Shown: positions 20,254 to 28,258, counted from the stretch's first letter. The stretch: DNA of 64,000 nucleotides from Clostridiales bacterium (GCA_015058215.1 SVCU01000011.1:1-64000), one strand, 5' to 3'. Notes: generated by a model not told the origin, from the letters alone. Made by a program: numbers and translations.

Positions 20254-20472
20254 TTATTCCGTTTTCTCTGCGTAATCAATAATTACTTTCTTACAAGTAT
20301 CACAAAGGTATGCAGCGCAGGACGGACCGACAAAGTTATTGGCGGTCAAAACCACATCGTTTCTATTACCGATGATAAAAGTGCCTTCTTTTTTGGTAGT
20401 GGTGAACAGAACTTTACGAGCACTCTGTACCCAGCCCTTTGTCATTTCCTTACCACAATACGGGCAATTCAT
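20254..20472 (-). CDS. Small zinc-ribbon protein (DUF6487-like)
   Basis: The 72-residue protein starts MNCPYCGKEMTKGWVQSARK and contains a second cysteine pair, LCDTCKKV, near the C-terminus. The two CxxC knuckles indicate a zinc ribbon, and the CPYCGKEM..G opening resembles the PF20097/DUF6487 family of unknown function. The start is placed at 20472 because AAAGGAG lies 9 bases upstream; a longer frame to 20499 has no site. A promoter (20514-20542) and terminator make it monocistronic. Confidence 0.8.
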   Translation of the reverse strand: MNCPYCGKEMTKGWVQSARKVLFTTTKKEGTFIIGNRNDVVLTANNFVGPSCAAYLCDTCKKVIIDYAEKTE

Positions 20473-20513
20473 ATAATCACACTCCTTTGCCAACTCCAAC
20501 TCACCTTTTATTC

Positions 20514-20542
20514 ATTTTATCACATTTCGCAGACCGCATCAA
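20514..20542 (-). promoter_or_regulatory. Promoter of the zinc-ribbon gene
   Basis: TTGATG (20542-20537), 17 bases and TAAAAT (20519-20514) on the minus strand, about 40 bases before the chosen ATG. Confidence 0.55.
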
Positions 20543-20664
20543 CGAGGGAAAACCCAAAGCTGCGAAAGCAGCCCTGTTTCATCTACAAAGTTTTGAGTGC
20601 AGCGGGTACCGGGCGGACAGCGGCGGAACTTTTGCGGCGGGCGGTTCCGGCTCCCCGCCGAGAG

Positions 20665-20733
20665 AGGAAAGAGTTTGGCGCGGGAAGGATCTGTTTGAGG
20701 GCCGCGGCGGTCCTGCAAAAACAAAAAGGCCGC
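20665..20733 (+). repeat. Second-site copy of the 20-kb intergenic repeat
   Basis: This 69-base segment matches the complement of 20047-20112 almost throughout. Both carry AGGAAAGAGTTTGGCGCGGG and AAGGATCTG, then a GAGGG.CGCGGCGG block, and both end AAAAAGGCCGC. It accounts for most of the otherwise empty spacer between the tuf terminator and the zinc-ribbon promoter (20543-20752). Confidence 0.8.
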
Positions 20734-20752
20734 CTTCTGAATTTTGGGCATG

Positions 20753-20780
20753 AAAAAAGCGGGTGCTTTCGCACCCGCTT
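20753..20780 (-). terminator. Terminator of tuf copy 2
   Basis: Minus strand: perfect 10-bp stem AAGCGGGTGC / GCACCCGCTT with loop of 4, ending in a run of six T (20758-20753), 22 bases after the tuf stop. Confidence 0.95.
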
Positions 20781-20801
20781 TGCGGTTTTCAGCCTTCGAA
20801 A

Positions 20802-21995
20802 TTATTCGATGATGTTTGCTACAACGCCAGCGCCTACGGTTCTGCCGCCTTCGCGGATAGCGAAGTTCAGACCCTGTTCGATAGCGATGTGGGTGATCAG
20901 TTCGATGGTCATTTCGACGTTGTCGCCAGGCATGCACATTTCAGTGCCTTCGGGCAGAGCGATGTTACCGGTAACGTCGGTAGTTCTGAAGTAGAACTGA
21001 GGTCTGTAACCATTGAAGAAGGGGGTGTGACGGCCGCCTTCTTCCTTCTTCAGTACGTATACCTGAGAAGTGAACTTGGTGTGGGGATGGATGCTGTTGG
21101 GAGCAGCCAGTACCTGACCTCTTTCGATTTCGTTTCTCTGTACACCACGCAGCAGAGCGCCGATGTTGTCGCCAGCCTGTGCCTGATCCAGCAGCTTACG
21201 GAACATTTCTACGCCGGTTACTACGACCTTGCGCTTTTCGTCGGTCAGACCAACGATTTCAACTTCGTCGGATACCTTCAGTACGCCTCTTTCTACACGG
21301 CCGGTAGCTACGGTACCACGACCGGTGATGGAGAATACGTCTTCTACGGGCATCAGGAAGGGCTTGTCGGTTGCTCTTTCGGGTTCGGGGATGTATTCGT
21401 CAACAGCGTGCATCAGATCCATAACCTTGTCGCCCCAGGGACCGTTGGGGTTGTTCAGAGCTTCCAGTGCGGAACCACGGATGATGGGGGTGTCGTCGCC
21501 GGGGAATTCGTAGCTGTCCAGCAGTTCACGAACTTCCATTTCGACCAGATCCAGCAGTTCGTCGTCGTCTACCATATCGCACTTGTTCAGGAATACGATG
21601 ATGTAGGGTACGCCTACCTGACGGGACAGCAGGATGTGTTCTCTGGTCTGGGGCATGGGACCATCGGTAGCAGCTACTACCAGGATAGCACCGTCCATCT
21701 GGGCAGCACCGGTGATCATGTTCTTTACATAGTCAGCGTGGCCCGGGCAGTCTACGTGAGCGTAGTGTCTGGTTTCGGTTTCATATTCTACGTGTGCGGT
21801 AGAAATGGTGATGCCTCTTTCTCTTTCTTCGGGTGCCTTGTCGATCATGTCGAATGCAACTGCGTCGCCCAGGCCCAGTCTGGTGTTCAGGGTCTTGGTG
21901 ATAGCAGCGGTCAGAGTGGTCTTACCATGGTCAACGTGACCGATGGTACCAATGTTGACATGAGGCTTGCTTCTTTCGAATTTTGCTTTTGCCAT
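20802..21995 (-). CDS. tuf: Elongation factor Tu, copy 2 (complete)
   Basis: This is the complete 397-residue EF-Tu. GTPase motifs: GHVDHGKT (about 18-25), RGITI (about 59-63), DCPGH (about 81-85) and NKCD (about 136-139). The C-terminal domains end [14 protein letters not shown]. An AGGAGG-type site precedes the ATG. The coding start is identical to the first tuf copy at the left edge of the window, but the 5' flanks diverge five bases before the ATG. It is transcribed behind tRNA-Thr from one promoter (22287-22315) and closed by its own terminator, recalling the thrT-tufB arrangement of enterobacteria. Confidence 0.99.
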   Translation of the reverse strand: MAKAKFERSKPHVNIGTIGHVDHGKTTLTAAITKTLNTRLGLGDAVAFDMIDKAPEERERGITISTAHVEYETETRHYAHVDCPGHADYVKNMITGAAQMDGAILVVAATDGPMPQTREHILLSRQVGVPYIIVFLNKCDMVDDDELLDLVEMEVRELLDSYEFPGDDTPIIRGSALEALNNPNGPWGDKVMDLMHAVDEYIPEPERATDKPFLMPVEDVFSITGRGTVATGRVERGVLKVSDEVEIVGLTDEKRKVVVTGVEMFRKLLDQAQAGDNIGALLRGVQRNEIERGQVLAAPNSIHPHTKFTSQVYVLKKEEGGRHTPFFNGYRPQFYFRTTDVTGNIALPEGTEMCMPGDNVEMTIELITHIAIEQGLNFAIREGGRTVGAGVVANIIE

Positions 21996-22140
21996 TTTAG
22001 ATTTCCTCCTAAAATTTTAGTGGATGGATTCTTTCCGGTTCTCGGCAGATCAGGCCGCGGTAAAGGATCCTGCAGATATAAGGTACAGTTGCCCTGGGGG
22101 CTCGTCAGCCTTGCGGCGCTTGTACCTCTGGATACAAGTT

Positions 22141-22176
22141 GGGACATCCTCAAAAGTAACCTTTTAAGAATGTCCC
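22141..22176 (-). other. 16-bp hairpin in the tRNA-Thr to tuf leader
   Basis: Positions 22141-22156 and 22161-22176 form a 16-bp imperfect stem (outer GGGACAT / ATGTCCC) with a 4-base loop, 10 bases after the tRNA 3' end and about 145 bases before tuf. There is no T-run. It is probably involved in separating tRNA from tuf mRNA or protecting the mRNA 5' end. Confidence 0.55.
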
Positions 22177-22185
22177 GCGTATCTC

Positions 22186-22261
22186 TGGAGCTGTTGATCA
22201 GATTCGAACTGACTACCTCATCCTTACCAAGGATGCGCTCTACCTACTGAGCTACAACAGC
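22186..22261 (-). tRNA. tRNA-Thr (anticodon GGT)
   Basis: The 76-base gene folds as a cloverleaf: acceptor arms GCTGTTG / CAACAGC, D-arm text TAGCTCAGTAGGTAGAGC, anticodon stem CATCC / GGATG around loop TTGGTAA (anticodon GGT), T-loop GTTCGAATC, and an encoded CCA end. It is the first transcribed element of the tRNA-Thr-tuf unit. Confidence 0.97.
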
Positions 22262-22286
22262 ACGCCTTCTTTCTGACACGCTTGTT

Positions 22287-22315
22287 ATTTTACTATGGGT
22301 TTCGCCCGGTGTCAA
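22287..22315 (-). promoter_or_regulatory. Promoter of tRNA-Thr-tuf
   Basis: Minus strand TTGACA (22315-22310), 17 bases, TAAAAT (22292-22287), 26 bases before the first base of the tRNA. It is very close to consensus, as expected for a growth-related unit. Confidence 0.85.
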
Positions 22316-22419
22316 CCTCTTTTTTCAGATTCCGCGAAATTCTTTTTTGCCGATGGCCGGAACTGTTGAAACATGCCGCCGGCTGCGGTCCTTTGCCGGA
22401 GCCGGCCGGCGGCGGCTTG

Positions 22420-23022
22420 CTACAGGTATTTGGAAAGTTTCCGCTTGGTGCGCTGCAAAGCGTTGTCCACGGTCTTGGGGGATTTCCCCAGAGCCGCCGC
22501 GATCTGACTGTAGGACTGCCCCTGCAGGTACAGGCTCCAGACAGACCGTTCCATATCGCTGAAGACCCCTTCCTTATCCCACAGGCTCTCCAGTGCTTCC
22601 TTCAGCAGAAGCCGGGTCTCCGGGTCGGACTGGGCCCCCGAGGGCAGCGTTTCCTCCAGAGTGGTCTCCCGCAGGCCCTCCGCGCCGCTTTCCAGCGGGC
22701 GATGCAGGGAAAGAGACGTGTTCAGTGGCAGATGCTTCTGCCGCGCCGCGCTCTTCACCGCCGTCTGGATCTGGCGGGTGATGCAGAGGTCCGCAAAGGT
22801 GCGGAAGGAAGTGTTCTTTTCCGGATCGTAGGAGCGCAGAGCCTGAAAGAGACCGATCATCCCCTCCTGGATCAGGTCCTCCGGGTCGCCGCCGGCCAGA
22901 AAAAAGAGCTGGGCCTTCCGGCGCACGGTATCTTTATAGGCGCGAAACAGTTCCTCCTGGGCATGGGCATCCCCAAGGCGGGCTTCTTCTGCCAATTGTT
23001 CGATACGGATTGCGTCTTGCAT
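22420..23022 (-). CDS. sigH: SigH-family RNA polymerase sigma factor
   Basis: This is a sigma-70 family alternative sigma factor of the SigH (Spo0H) type, which in B. subtilis directs early sporulation and transition-phase genes. The 200-residue protein has region 2 (DPEDLIQEGMIGLFQALRSY then FRTFADLCITRQIQTA) and a region 4 helix-turn-helix (SYSQIAAALGKSPKTVDNAL). The text ITRQI..A.K...RQKH.PLN matches SigH closely. The start at 23022 (MQDAIRIEQL) has an AAAGGAAA site; a longer frame begins inside the hairpin after rlmB. The order mrnC-rlmB-sigH-rpmG-secE-nusG is shared with Bacillus. Confidence 0.92.
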   Translation of the reverse strand: MQDAIRIEQLAEEARLGDAHAQEELFRAYKDTVRRKAQLFFLAGGDPEDLIQEGMIGLFQALRSYDPEKNTSFRTFADLCITRQIQTAVKSAARQKHLPLNTSLSLHRPLESGAEGLRETTLEETLPSGAQSDPETRLLLKEALESLWDKEGVFSDMERSVWSLYLQGQSYSQIAAALGKSPKTVDNALQRTKRKLSKYL

Positions 23023-23073
23023 GGACCGGTTTCCTTTCCAAAACAGAGGGCCGGCCAAAGCCGGCCCCTTCTT

Positions 23074-23814
23074 TTATTTCTTTGCCTTCAGGGTGCGCTG
23101 ACGATGGATCTCGTACAGCAGGATGGCAGCTGCATTGGATGCATTCAGGGAGTTCACATGGCCTTCCATGGGGATGGACACGATGAAATCGCACTTTTCG
23201 CGGACGATGCGGCTAACGCCGCTGCCTTCGCCGCCCACCACCAGCACCAGGGGGCCGGTGAGGTCGGTGGCGGTGTAATTGCTGCCGTCCATGTCGCAGG
23301 CAGCCACCCAGAAGCCCTGCTCCTTCAGCTTATCGATGGTCTGGGCCAGGTTTGCCACCTTGGCGGTCTTCACGTACTCGATGGCACCGGCGGAGGACTT
23401 TGCTACGATCTCGGAGAGTCCGGCGGAACGGCGCTTGGGCACGATGATGCCGCAGGCACCGGCGCAGTCTGCGGTCCGCAGGATGGCTCCCAGGTTGTGG
23501 GGGTCTTCGATGCCGTCCAGCATCACCAGAAGAGGCTGACGGCCGGCAGCTTCCGCATCGGCCAGCAGATCTTCGATTTCATAGTACTTGTAAGAGGAAC
23601 CAAAGGCGGCAACGCCCTGATGGCTGCCGCCGCCGCAGATGCGGTCCAGTTCGCTCTTATCGCAGAGGCGCAGCTGGATGCCGCGTTCCAGGGTCATGGC
23701 TTCGATTTTTTTCGCAGAACCTTCGGCGCCCTTCTGCAGCAGCACCTTTTCCAGTTCACGGCCGCTTTTCAGGGCTTCGATGACGGGGTTTCTCCCGAAA
23801 ATCAGGTTTTCCAT
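23074..23814 (-). CDS. rlmB: 23S rRNA (guanosine-2'-O-)-methyltransferase, TrmH/RlmB family
   Basis: This is a SPOUT-class methyltransferase that methylates 2'-OH groups of rRNA (G2251 in E. coli numbering for RlmB). The 246-residue protein has an N-terminal substrate-binding domain (FGRNPVIEALKSG) and the three SPOUT motifs: DPHNLGAILRTA (about 107-118), VVGGEGSGVS (about 194-203) and IPMEGHVNSLNASNAAAI (about 217-234), which form the knotted S-adenosylmethionine pocket. A GC-rich hairpin without a T-run (23047-23070 region) separates it from sigH, 51 bases downstream. Confidence 0.93.
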   Translation of the reverse strand: MENLIFGRNPVIEALKSGRELEKVLLQKGAEGSAKKIEAMTLERGIQLRLCDKSELDRICGGGSHQGVAAFGSSYKYYEIEDLLADAEAAGRQPLLVMLDGIEDPHNLGAILRTADCAGACGIIVPKRRSAGLSEIVAKSSAGAIEYVKTAKVANLAQTIDKLKEQGFWVAACDMDGSNYTATDLTGPLVLVVGGEGSGVSRIVREKCDFIVSIPMEGHVNSLNASNAAAILLYEIHRQRTLKAKK

Positions 23815-23883
23815 TGTATGAATGTCTCCTTACGGGCCGCCGGAGCGGCAGTTACGGTAAGGCGGCCGCAGGCCGCCGGCAGG

Positions 23884-24378
23884 TTATTTGCGCACGTATT
23901 CGCAGAAGCGATAGGAGATGCCCTTTTCTTCCCGCACATCGCTTTCGCGCAGGACCTTCCATTCGGGCAGTTCGTCCAGATTGGGGAAGGTGCGGTCCGC
24001 CGGGAATTCGGCATCGATCTTGGTGACCAGAGCGCGGTCACAGTAGGGCAGCAGTTCTTCGTAGACCTTGGTGCCGCCGCAGACGAAGATCTCCTTGCCG
24101 CTGCCGGGGGTGCGGATGGCGATTTCGTGCAGCAGTTCCTTCAGGTCGTGGAACACTCTGCAGTCGGGATGTTCAGTGATGGTGGAGGACAGCAGCCAGG
24201 TTTCACGGCCGGGCAGAGGCTTGCCTCCGGGCATGGATTCCAGGGTCAGTCTGCCCATGATCAGCAGATGACCCATGGTGGTTTCACGGAAGAATTTCTG
24301 GTCTCCCGGCAGGCGAACCAGAAGTTCGTTATCCTTGCCGATGCCCCAGTTCTTATCGACGGCGACGATCAGTTGCAT
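23884..24378 (-). CDS. folA: Dihydrofolate reductase
   Basis: DHFR reduces dihydrofolate to tetrahydrofolate with NADPH and regenerates the folate consumed by ThyA, encoded just upstream. The 164-residue product starts MQLIVAVDKNWGIGKDNELL behind AAAAGGAGAACAAACAA. The catalytic acid is in RLPGDQKFF, and the NADPH-site motifs IMGRLTLESMPGGKPLPGR and CGGTKVYEELL are present. It lies 73 bases after thyA and 69 before rlmB, and a 7-bp GC hairpin is present in each gap. Confidence 0.95.
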   Translation of the reverse strand: MQLIVAVDKNWGIGKDNELLVRLPGDQKFFRETTMGHLLIMGRLTLESMPGGKPLPGRETWLLSSTITEHPDCRVFHDLKELLHEIAIRTPGSGKEIFVCGGTKVYEELLPYCDRALVTKIDAEFPADRTFPNLDELPEWKVLRESDVREEKGISYRFCEYVRK

Positions 24379-24451
24379 TTGTTTGTTCTCCTTTTCCAAA
24401 TAATTTATAAAGGTTCTCCCCTGCGGATAACTGCCGCAGGCTCTTCCTGTT

Positions 24452-25282
24452 TTATACGGCTACGGGGATATCCTTGATCTGCGGATTGGTTTCGTAATCC
24501 TCCACCAGGATATCGTCGGTGGTGAACTCGTAGAAATCTTTCACCGCGGGGTTCAGGGTGACTTTGGGTGCCGGGTACTGCGGGCGGGTCAGCATCTCTT
24601 CCACCAAGGGGATGTGGCGGTCGTAGATGTGGGCATCCGCGATGACGTGTACCAGCTCGCCGGGCTCCAGGCCGCTGACCTGAGCGAACATCATCACCAG
24701 GATGGCGTACTGCACCACGTTCCAGTTATTGGCCACCAGCACGTCCTGCGACCGCTGGTTCAGCACGGCGTTCAGCTTGTTTCCGGTCACGTTGAAGGTA
24801 ACGCTGTACGCGCAGGGGTACAGGGCCATTTCGCTGAGATCCTGGAAGGTGTACATATTGGTCATGATGCGGCGGCTGTAGGGGTTGTGCTTCAAGTCGT
24901 AGAGGACCCGGTCCACCTGGTCCATCTCCCCTTCGGGATACTTGTGCTTTACGCCCAGCTGGTAGCCGTAGGCCTTGCCGATGCTGCCGGTCTCATCCGC
25001 CCATTCATCCCAGATGTGGGAGTTCAGGTCGTTGATGTTGTTGGACTTCTTCTGCCAGATCCAAAGGATCTCGTCCATGGCGGATTTGATGGCGGTGCGG
25101 CGCAGGGTCATGGCGGGGAATTCCTCGGAGAGGTCGTAGCGGTTCACCACGCCGAACTGCTTCACGGTGTGGGCAGGGGTGCCGTCCTCCCAGCGGGGGC
25201 GTACATTCTGGCCCTCGGAAGAGAAACCGTGATCGATGATGTTGCGGCACATTTCCGCAAAGATGGTATCTGCTTTGCTCAT
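24452..25282 (-). CDS. thyA: Thymidylate synthase
   Basis: ThyA converts dUMP to dTMP using methylenetetrahydrofolate and releases dihydrofolate for FolA. I start at MSKADTIFAEMCRN (276 residues) behind AAGGAGGAACGCCCT; an upstream in-frame extension has no site and overlaps the preceding gene. Diagnostic motifs are the dUMP-binding RRIMTNMYTFQDL, the catalytic Cys in ALYPCAYS, NQRSQDVLVANNWNV and HIYDRHI. The catalytic-loop Cys follows Pro, as in the family. Coding order thyA-folA matches function. Confidence 0.96.
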   Translation of the reverse strand: MSKADTIFAEMCRNIIDHGFSSEGQNVRPRWEDGTPAHTVKQFGVVNRYDLSEEFPAMTLRRTAIKSAMDEILWIWQKKSNNINDLNSHIWDEWADETGSIGKAYGYQLGVKHKYPEGEMDQVDRVLYDLKHNPYSRRIMTNMYTFQDLSEMALYPCAYSVTFNVTGNKLNAVLNQRSQDVLVANNWNVVQYAILVMMFAQVSGLEPGELVHVIADAHIYDRHIPLVEEMLTRPQYPAPKVTLNPAVKDFYEFTTDDILVEDYETNPQIKDIPVAV

Positions 25283-25295
25283 AGGGCGTTCCTCC

Positions 25296-25526
25296 TTAAC
25301 ACTTTTCGCACAGGAACCAGCGCAGGATAATGCCGATGCCGCAAAGGATGCAGACAGCCAGCATGAGGATCTCCCGTTTGGTCCAGGGTTCTTTTTTCCC
25401 TTCGGCCTTTTCCCGGGCATAGCGTTCCTGGTCCTGTTTGTGGATCTGGCGGTTCGTGCGATAATAATCGGTTATCACATCGGCCCACTTGTTGCGGACC
25501 TGTTTCTGTTTCTTTTCTTCACTCAT
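25296..25526 (-). CDS. Small single-pass membrane protein of unknown function
   Basis: I do not recognise this 76-residue protein. Residues 1-50 are highly charged (many Lys, Glu, Arg, Gln) and probably cytoplasmic; about 52-70 form one membrane helix (REILMLAVCILCGIGIILRW) followed by LCEKC. The ATG overlaps the last 8 bases of mrnC, with its GGAGG site inside mrnC, so translation is likely coupled. It ends 13 bases before thyA. The overlap and a good ribosome binding site support a real gene. Confidence 0.7.
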   Translation of the reverse strand: MSEEKKQKQVRNKWADVITDYYRTNRQIHKQDQERYAREKAEGKKEPWTKREILMLAVCILCGIGIILRWFLCEKC

Positions 25527-25974
25527 GGGAGTCCTCCTTCTGCGGAGCGGGTTCCCCCTTCTGGGGGCAGCGTTCCGGCACCCGGGACTTCCGGATGATC
25601 TCCATGGCCCGCAGGGAAACCTCTTTCACTTTTTCGTCTTCCCCCTTCAGCACCCAGTAGCCCAGCAGGGCTTCAAAGGCGGTGGCCCATTTGTAGGACA
25701 CAGGGTCCGCATGGCGGGGCTGGGAGCTGACCTTTTTGTTGCGGGCCCGCTTCACCAGAGCCTGCTCTTCTTCCGAAAGCTCCGGAAGGAGGGCTTTGAT
25801 GGCGATGGCCTGGCTCTCCGCCCGGACGAAGTGCACCGCCTTGCGGTGGAGCATATCGCTGTGGAATTCGCCGGTATCGATCATGGCCCGGCGCACGTGG
25901 AGCTCGTAGGCGGCATCGCCCAGGAACGCCAGCACCGAGGGGTGGATATATTCTAATTTCTGTTCGCTGCTCAT
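25519..25974 (-). CDS. mrnC: Mini-ribonuclease III
   Basis: Mini-III is a stand-alone RNase III catalytic domain without a dsRNA-binding domain; in B. subtilis it matures 23S rRNA. The 151-residue product has YIHPSVLAFLGDAAYELHVR (the divalent-metal acid loop), NKKVSSQPRHADPVSYKWAT and the second acidic motif TAFEALLGYWVLKGEDEKV. It sits in the conserved mrnC-rlmB neighbourhood. An AAGGAG site lies before the ATG, and its 3' end overlaps the next small gene by 8 bases. Confidence 0.92.
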   Translation of the reverse strand: MSSEQKLEYIHPSVLAFLGDAAYELHVRRAMIDTGEFHSDMLHRKAVHFVRAESQAIAIKALLPELSEEEQALVKRARNKKVSSQPRHADPVSYKWATAFEALLGYWVLKGEDEKVKEVSLRAMEIIRKSRVPERCPQKGEPAPQKEDSHE

Positions 25975-25983
25975 GAAAACTCC

Positions 25984-26550
25984 TTAGAACCGGTCGCTGT
26001 AATTGAGGGCTTCCAGCAAACTGCTTCTGGTTCGGCCGCTGGACGCGGGGCCGCCGCTGGCGGCTTGGTCCACATACAGGATGGTGGCGGAAAACTGATC
26101 CTTTTCGACGGTCACGATGGCATAGGAGCCCTTGCGGCCGCCCGCAGGGCGGCCCAGACTGCCGGGGTTCAGCACGTAAAGGCCTTCTTCCACCGTGTAG
26201 AAGGGCACGTGGGTGTGACCGTAGAACACGGCCTTGCAGCCCAGGGCATCGGCCTTATACATGATCTCCCGGTTGCTGAACTTGACGGACTCCATGTGGC
26301 CGTGGGCCAGATAGATGTTGCCGAATTCCGTTTCCAGGATCTTATAGTCATTGCTGCTGAAGCTGCCGTCCATGTTGCCCTTCACCGCGGTGACGGGTAC
26401 ATCCACCCGCCGGGCCAGGTCCATGGCATCTCTGTAATAGTCACCCAGATGGATGATCTCATCGATGGGATCGATACTGTGTTGGCTCTTGAAAACCATT
26501 TCTGCCACGTCTGTAGCGCCGTGGGTATCGGAAATTACCAGGTATCGCAT
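25984..26550 (-). CDS. YfcE/MJ0936-type metallophosphoesterase
   Basis: This is a small metal-dependent phosphodiesterase. The 188-residue product has the family motifs in order: SDTHG (about 7-11), HLGD (about 34-37), VKGNMD (about 55-60), LAHGH (about 79-83) and GHTH (about 110-113), then NPGSLGRPAG. These ligands bind two metal ions. The natural substrate is not predictable. An AGGAGGAAGCC site precedes the ATG. It is the first gene of the run that leads through mrnC and thyA to sigH, 9 bases before mrnC. Confidence 0.88.
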   Translation of the reverse strand: MRYLVISDTHGATDVAEMVFKSQHSIDPIDEIIHLGDYYRDAMDLARRVDVPVTAVKGNMDGSFSSNDYKILETEFGNIYLAHGHMESVKFSNREIMYKADALGCKAVFYGHTHVPFYTVEEGLYVLNPGSLGRPAGGRKGSYAIVTVEKDQFSATILYVDQAASGGPASSGRTRSSLLEALNYSDRF

Positions 26551-26585
26551 GGCTTCCTCCTGTAAATTGCATACTGTAACATCTT

Positions 26586-26614
26586 ATTATACCGCACTTC
26601 CCCGGATTAGGAAA
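26586..26614 (-). promoter_or_regulatory. Promoter candidate for the phosphodiesterase-mrnC-thyA-sigH run
   Basis: Perfect TATAAT at 26591-26586 (minus), with only a weak -35 (TTTCCT-like, 17 bases upstream). About 35 bases before the first ATG. Confidence 0.5.
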
Positions 26615-26643
26615 GTAAAATTTTAACAAACCCGGCGGCTTAT

Positions 26644-26678
26644 AAAAAGAAAGCGGCGGCCCCGCAGGGCCGCCGCCG
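26644..26678 (-). terminator. Terminator of the NSS transporter gene
   Basis: Minus strand GCGGCGGCCC / GGGCCGCCGC stem (26653-26662 with 26667-26676), loop of 4, followed by TTTCTTTTT. Confidence 0.9.
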
Positions 26679-26715
26679 TTCGATTCGTTTTTTCTTTGCC
26701 CTTCAACGGTCATTC

Positions 26716-28152
26716 TCAGCCGAAGAAGTCCATCATCTGCGCTACCAGGATGAATGCCATGGCCACGGGGACCACATACTTGAAGCAGATATCAAAGTAC
26801 TTATAGCCCTTGAAGGCAGCGCCGGACAGTTCGCATTCCTTCTTGATGATGTCGGTCTTCCAGACCCAGCCGACCAGGATGCTCATGATCATGGCACCGA
26901 TGGGCATCAGGATGCCTTCGGCCACCAGGTCATAGAGATCCAGCCAGCAGTCGTTCCACATGGCGAAGCCGGGGCCCTTGTATTCGATGCCCAGCATTTC
27001 GTAGGGAGCCTGGATGGCAGCACCGCCGCTGCCCAGAGCGTCCAGTGCAACGGGCAGTGCCAGAACGAACACGGCCACGGTGTACAGGACGGAGATCTTC
27101 TTGCGGTTGGGTTCCTTGCCCTTGGCGATGGTCTTATCGATCTGGTAGGTGGTGATCACTTCCAGGATGGAGATGGAGGAAGTGACTGCAGCGATGAAGA
27201 TCAGGAAATAGAACAGGAAGCCGATGAAGTTGCCGAAGGAGCCCATGCTGGTGAATACGGTCTGCATGGTAGCGAACAGCAGCCCGGGGCCTCTGGTGTA
27301 TTCCAGACCGAAGGCGGAGCAGGCAGGCATAACAGCCATACCGGCCATCAGAGCGATCGCAGTGTCTGCCACAGGAATGATAAAGGCATTGCGCTGCAGG
27401 TTTTCACTCTTGGAGAGGTAGGAGCCGTAGGTGATCATGCAGCCCATGCCCAGGGACAGGGAGAAGAACATCTGGCCCGCGGCGGACTTCAGAACGCCGA
27501 AGAACCCGATTTCGGGATCGGAGAACACGCTGAAGTCAGGCTTGAACATGAAGGCGTAGCCGGCGCCGGCACCGGGCTGGCAGGCCACGTAAATGATGAT
27601 GAACAGCAGGATGAAGAACAGAGCCGGCATGGCGATGGCAGAGAATTTTTCAATGCCCTTTTCGATACCGCCCATAACGATCACCAGGGTGGTGACCATG
27701 AACAGCATGCAGAAGAAGATCAGGCCGCCGTAATCGTAGAGCAGGAAGCCGAAGAAATCGCCGCCCTGACCGGCAAAGCCGTCAACGCCCATGAGCTGCA
27801 GAGTAAAGGCAACCATGTAACGGGTCACCATACCGCCCAGCACGCTGTAGAAGGCCAGGATCAGGAAACCGCAGACGATGCCCATGTAACCGATCCAGGT
27901 ATACTTTTTCGCAAAGGACTGGTATGCGCCCACGGGGCCCTTTCCGGTCTTTCTGCCCAGAGCCAGTTCCCCCAGCATGACCACGATACCGACGGTGGCC
28001 GCCAGCACCAGGTAGATCAGCAAGAAGGCGAAACCGCCGTTGCTGCCCATCTTATAGGGGAAGCCCCAGATGTTGCCCAGACCGACAGCGGAACCGACTG
28101 CTGCCATCAGGAACCCGAAGGTGGAACCCCACTGTCCTCTCTTATTATCCAT
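26716..28152 (-). CDS. Neurotransmitter:sodium symporter (NSS/SLC6) family transporter
   Basis: This is a Na+-coupled transporter of the LeuT fold, usually for amino acids. The 478-residue protein has about 11-12 hydrophobic helices. The first helix carries the NSS signature SAVGLGNIWGFPYKMGSNGG, with the unwound Gly region that binds Na+ and substrate. The start at ATG 28152 (MDNKRGQWG) has AAAGGAG 8 bases upstream; a GTG 9 bases earlier overlaps the site. The substrate cannot be assigned. It is monocistronic, with its own promoter, a perfect 12-bp palindrome over the -10, and a terminator. Confidence 0.92.
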   Translation of the reverse strand: MDNKRGQWGSTFGFLMAAVGSAVGLGNIWGFPYKMGSNGGFAFLLIYLVLAATVGIVVMLGELALGRKTGKGPVGAYQSFAKKYTWIGYMGIVCGFLILAFYSVLGGMVTRYMVAFTLQLMGVDGFAGQGGDFFGFLLYDYGGLIFFCMLFMVTTLVIVMGGIEKGIEKFSAIAMPALFFILLFIIIYVACQPGAGAGYAFMFKPDFSVFSDPEIGFFGVLKSAAGQMFFSLSLGMGCMITYGSYLSKSENLQRNAFIIPVADTAIALMAGMAVMPACSAFGLEYTRGPGLLFATMQTVFTSMGSFGNFIGFLFYFLIFIAAVTSSISILEVITTYQIDKTIAKGKEPNRKKISVLYTVAVFVLALPVALDALGSGGAAIQAPYEMLGIEYKGPGFAMWNDCWLDLYDLVAEGILMPIGAMIMSILVGWVWKTDIIKKECELSGAAFKGYKYFDICFKYVVPVAMAFILVAQMMDFFG

Positions 28153-28210
28153 AAGGATCACTCCTTTCGTTTGGTGGATTTCTGTTTTGAATAGATATTA
28201 AGAGATCCAT

Positions 28211-28236
28211 GTAAAATAAATTGGAATTTATTTTAC
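28211..28236. promoter_or_regulatory. Perfect 26-bp AT-rich palindrome (operator candidate)
   Basis: Arms GTAAAATAAATT (28211-28222) and AATTTATTTTAC (28225-28236) are exact complements around a 2-base centre. The palindrome overlaps the -10 of the NSS transporter promoter and lies in the intergenic space shared with the divergent XpaC operon, so a dimeric repressor could control the transporter. Confidence 0.7.
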
Positions 28237-28258
28237 TGAAATTTCTTCCCCTTCGCAA
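28230..28258 (-). promoter_or_regulatory. Promoter of the NSS transporter
   Basis: Minus strand TTGCGA (28258-28253), 17 bases, TAAAAT (28235-28230). The -10 is embedded in the palindrome arm. The leader is about 70 bases. Confidence 0.6.

Noticed and set aside
19885..20275. Overlapping open frames on both strands between the DUF1294 and zinc-ribbon genes
   Set aside because: They arise from the two mirrored arms of the intergenic repeat, so they resemble each other; no initiation signals are seen.
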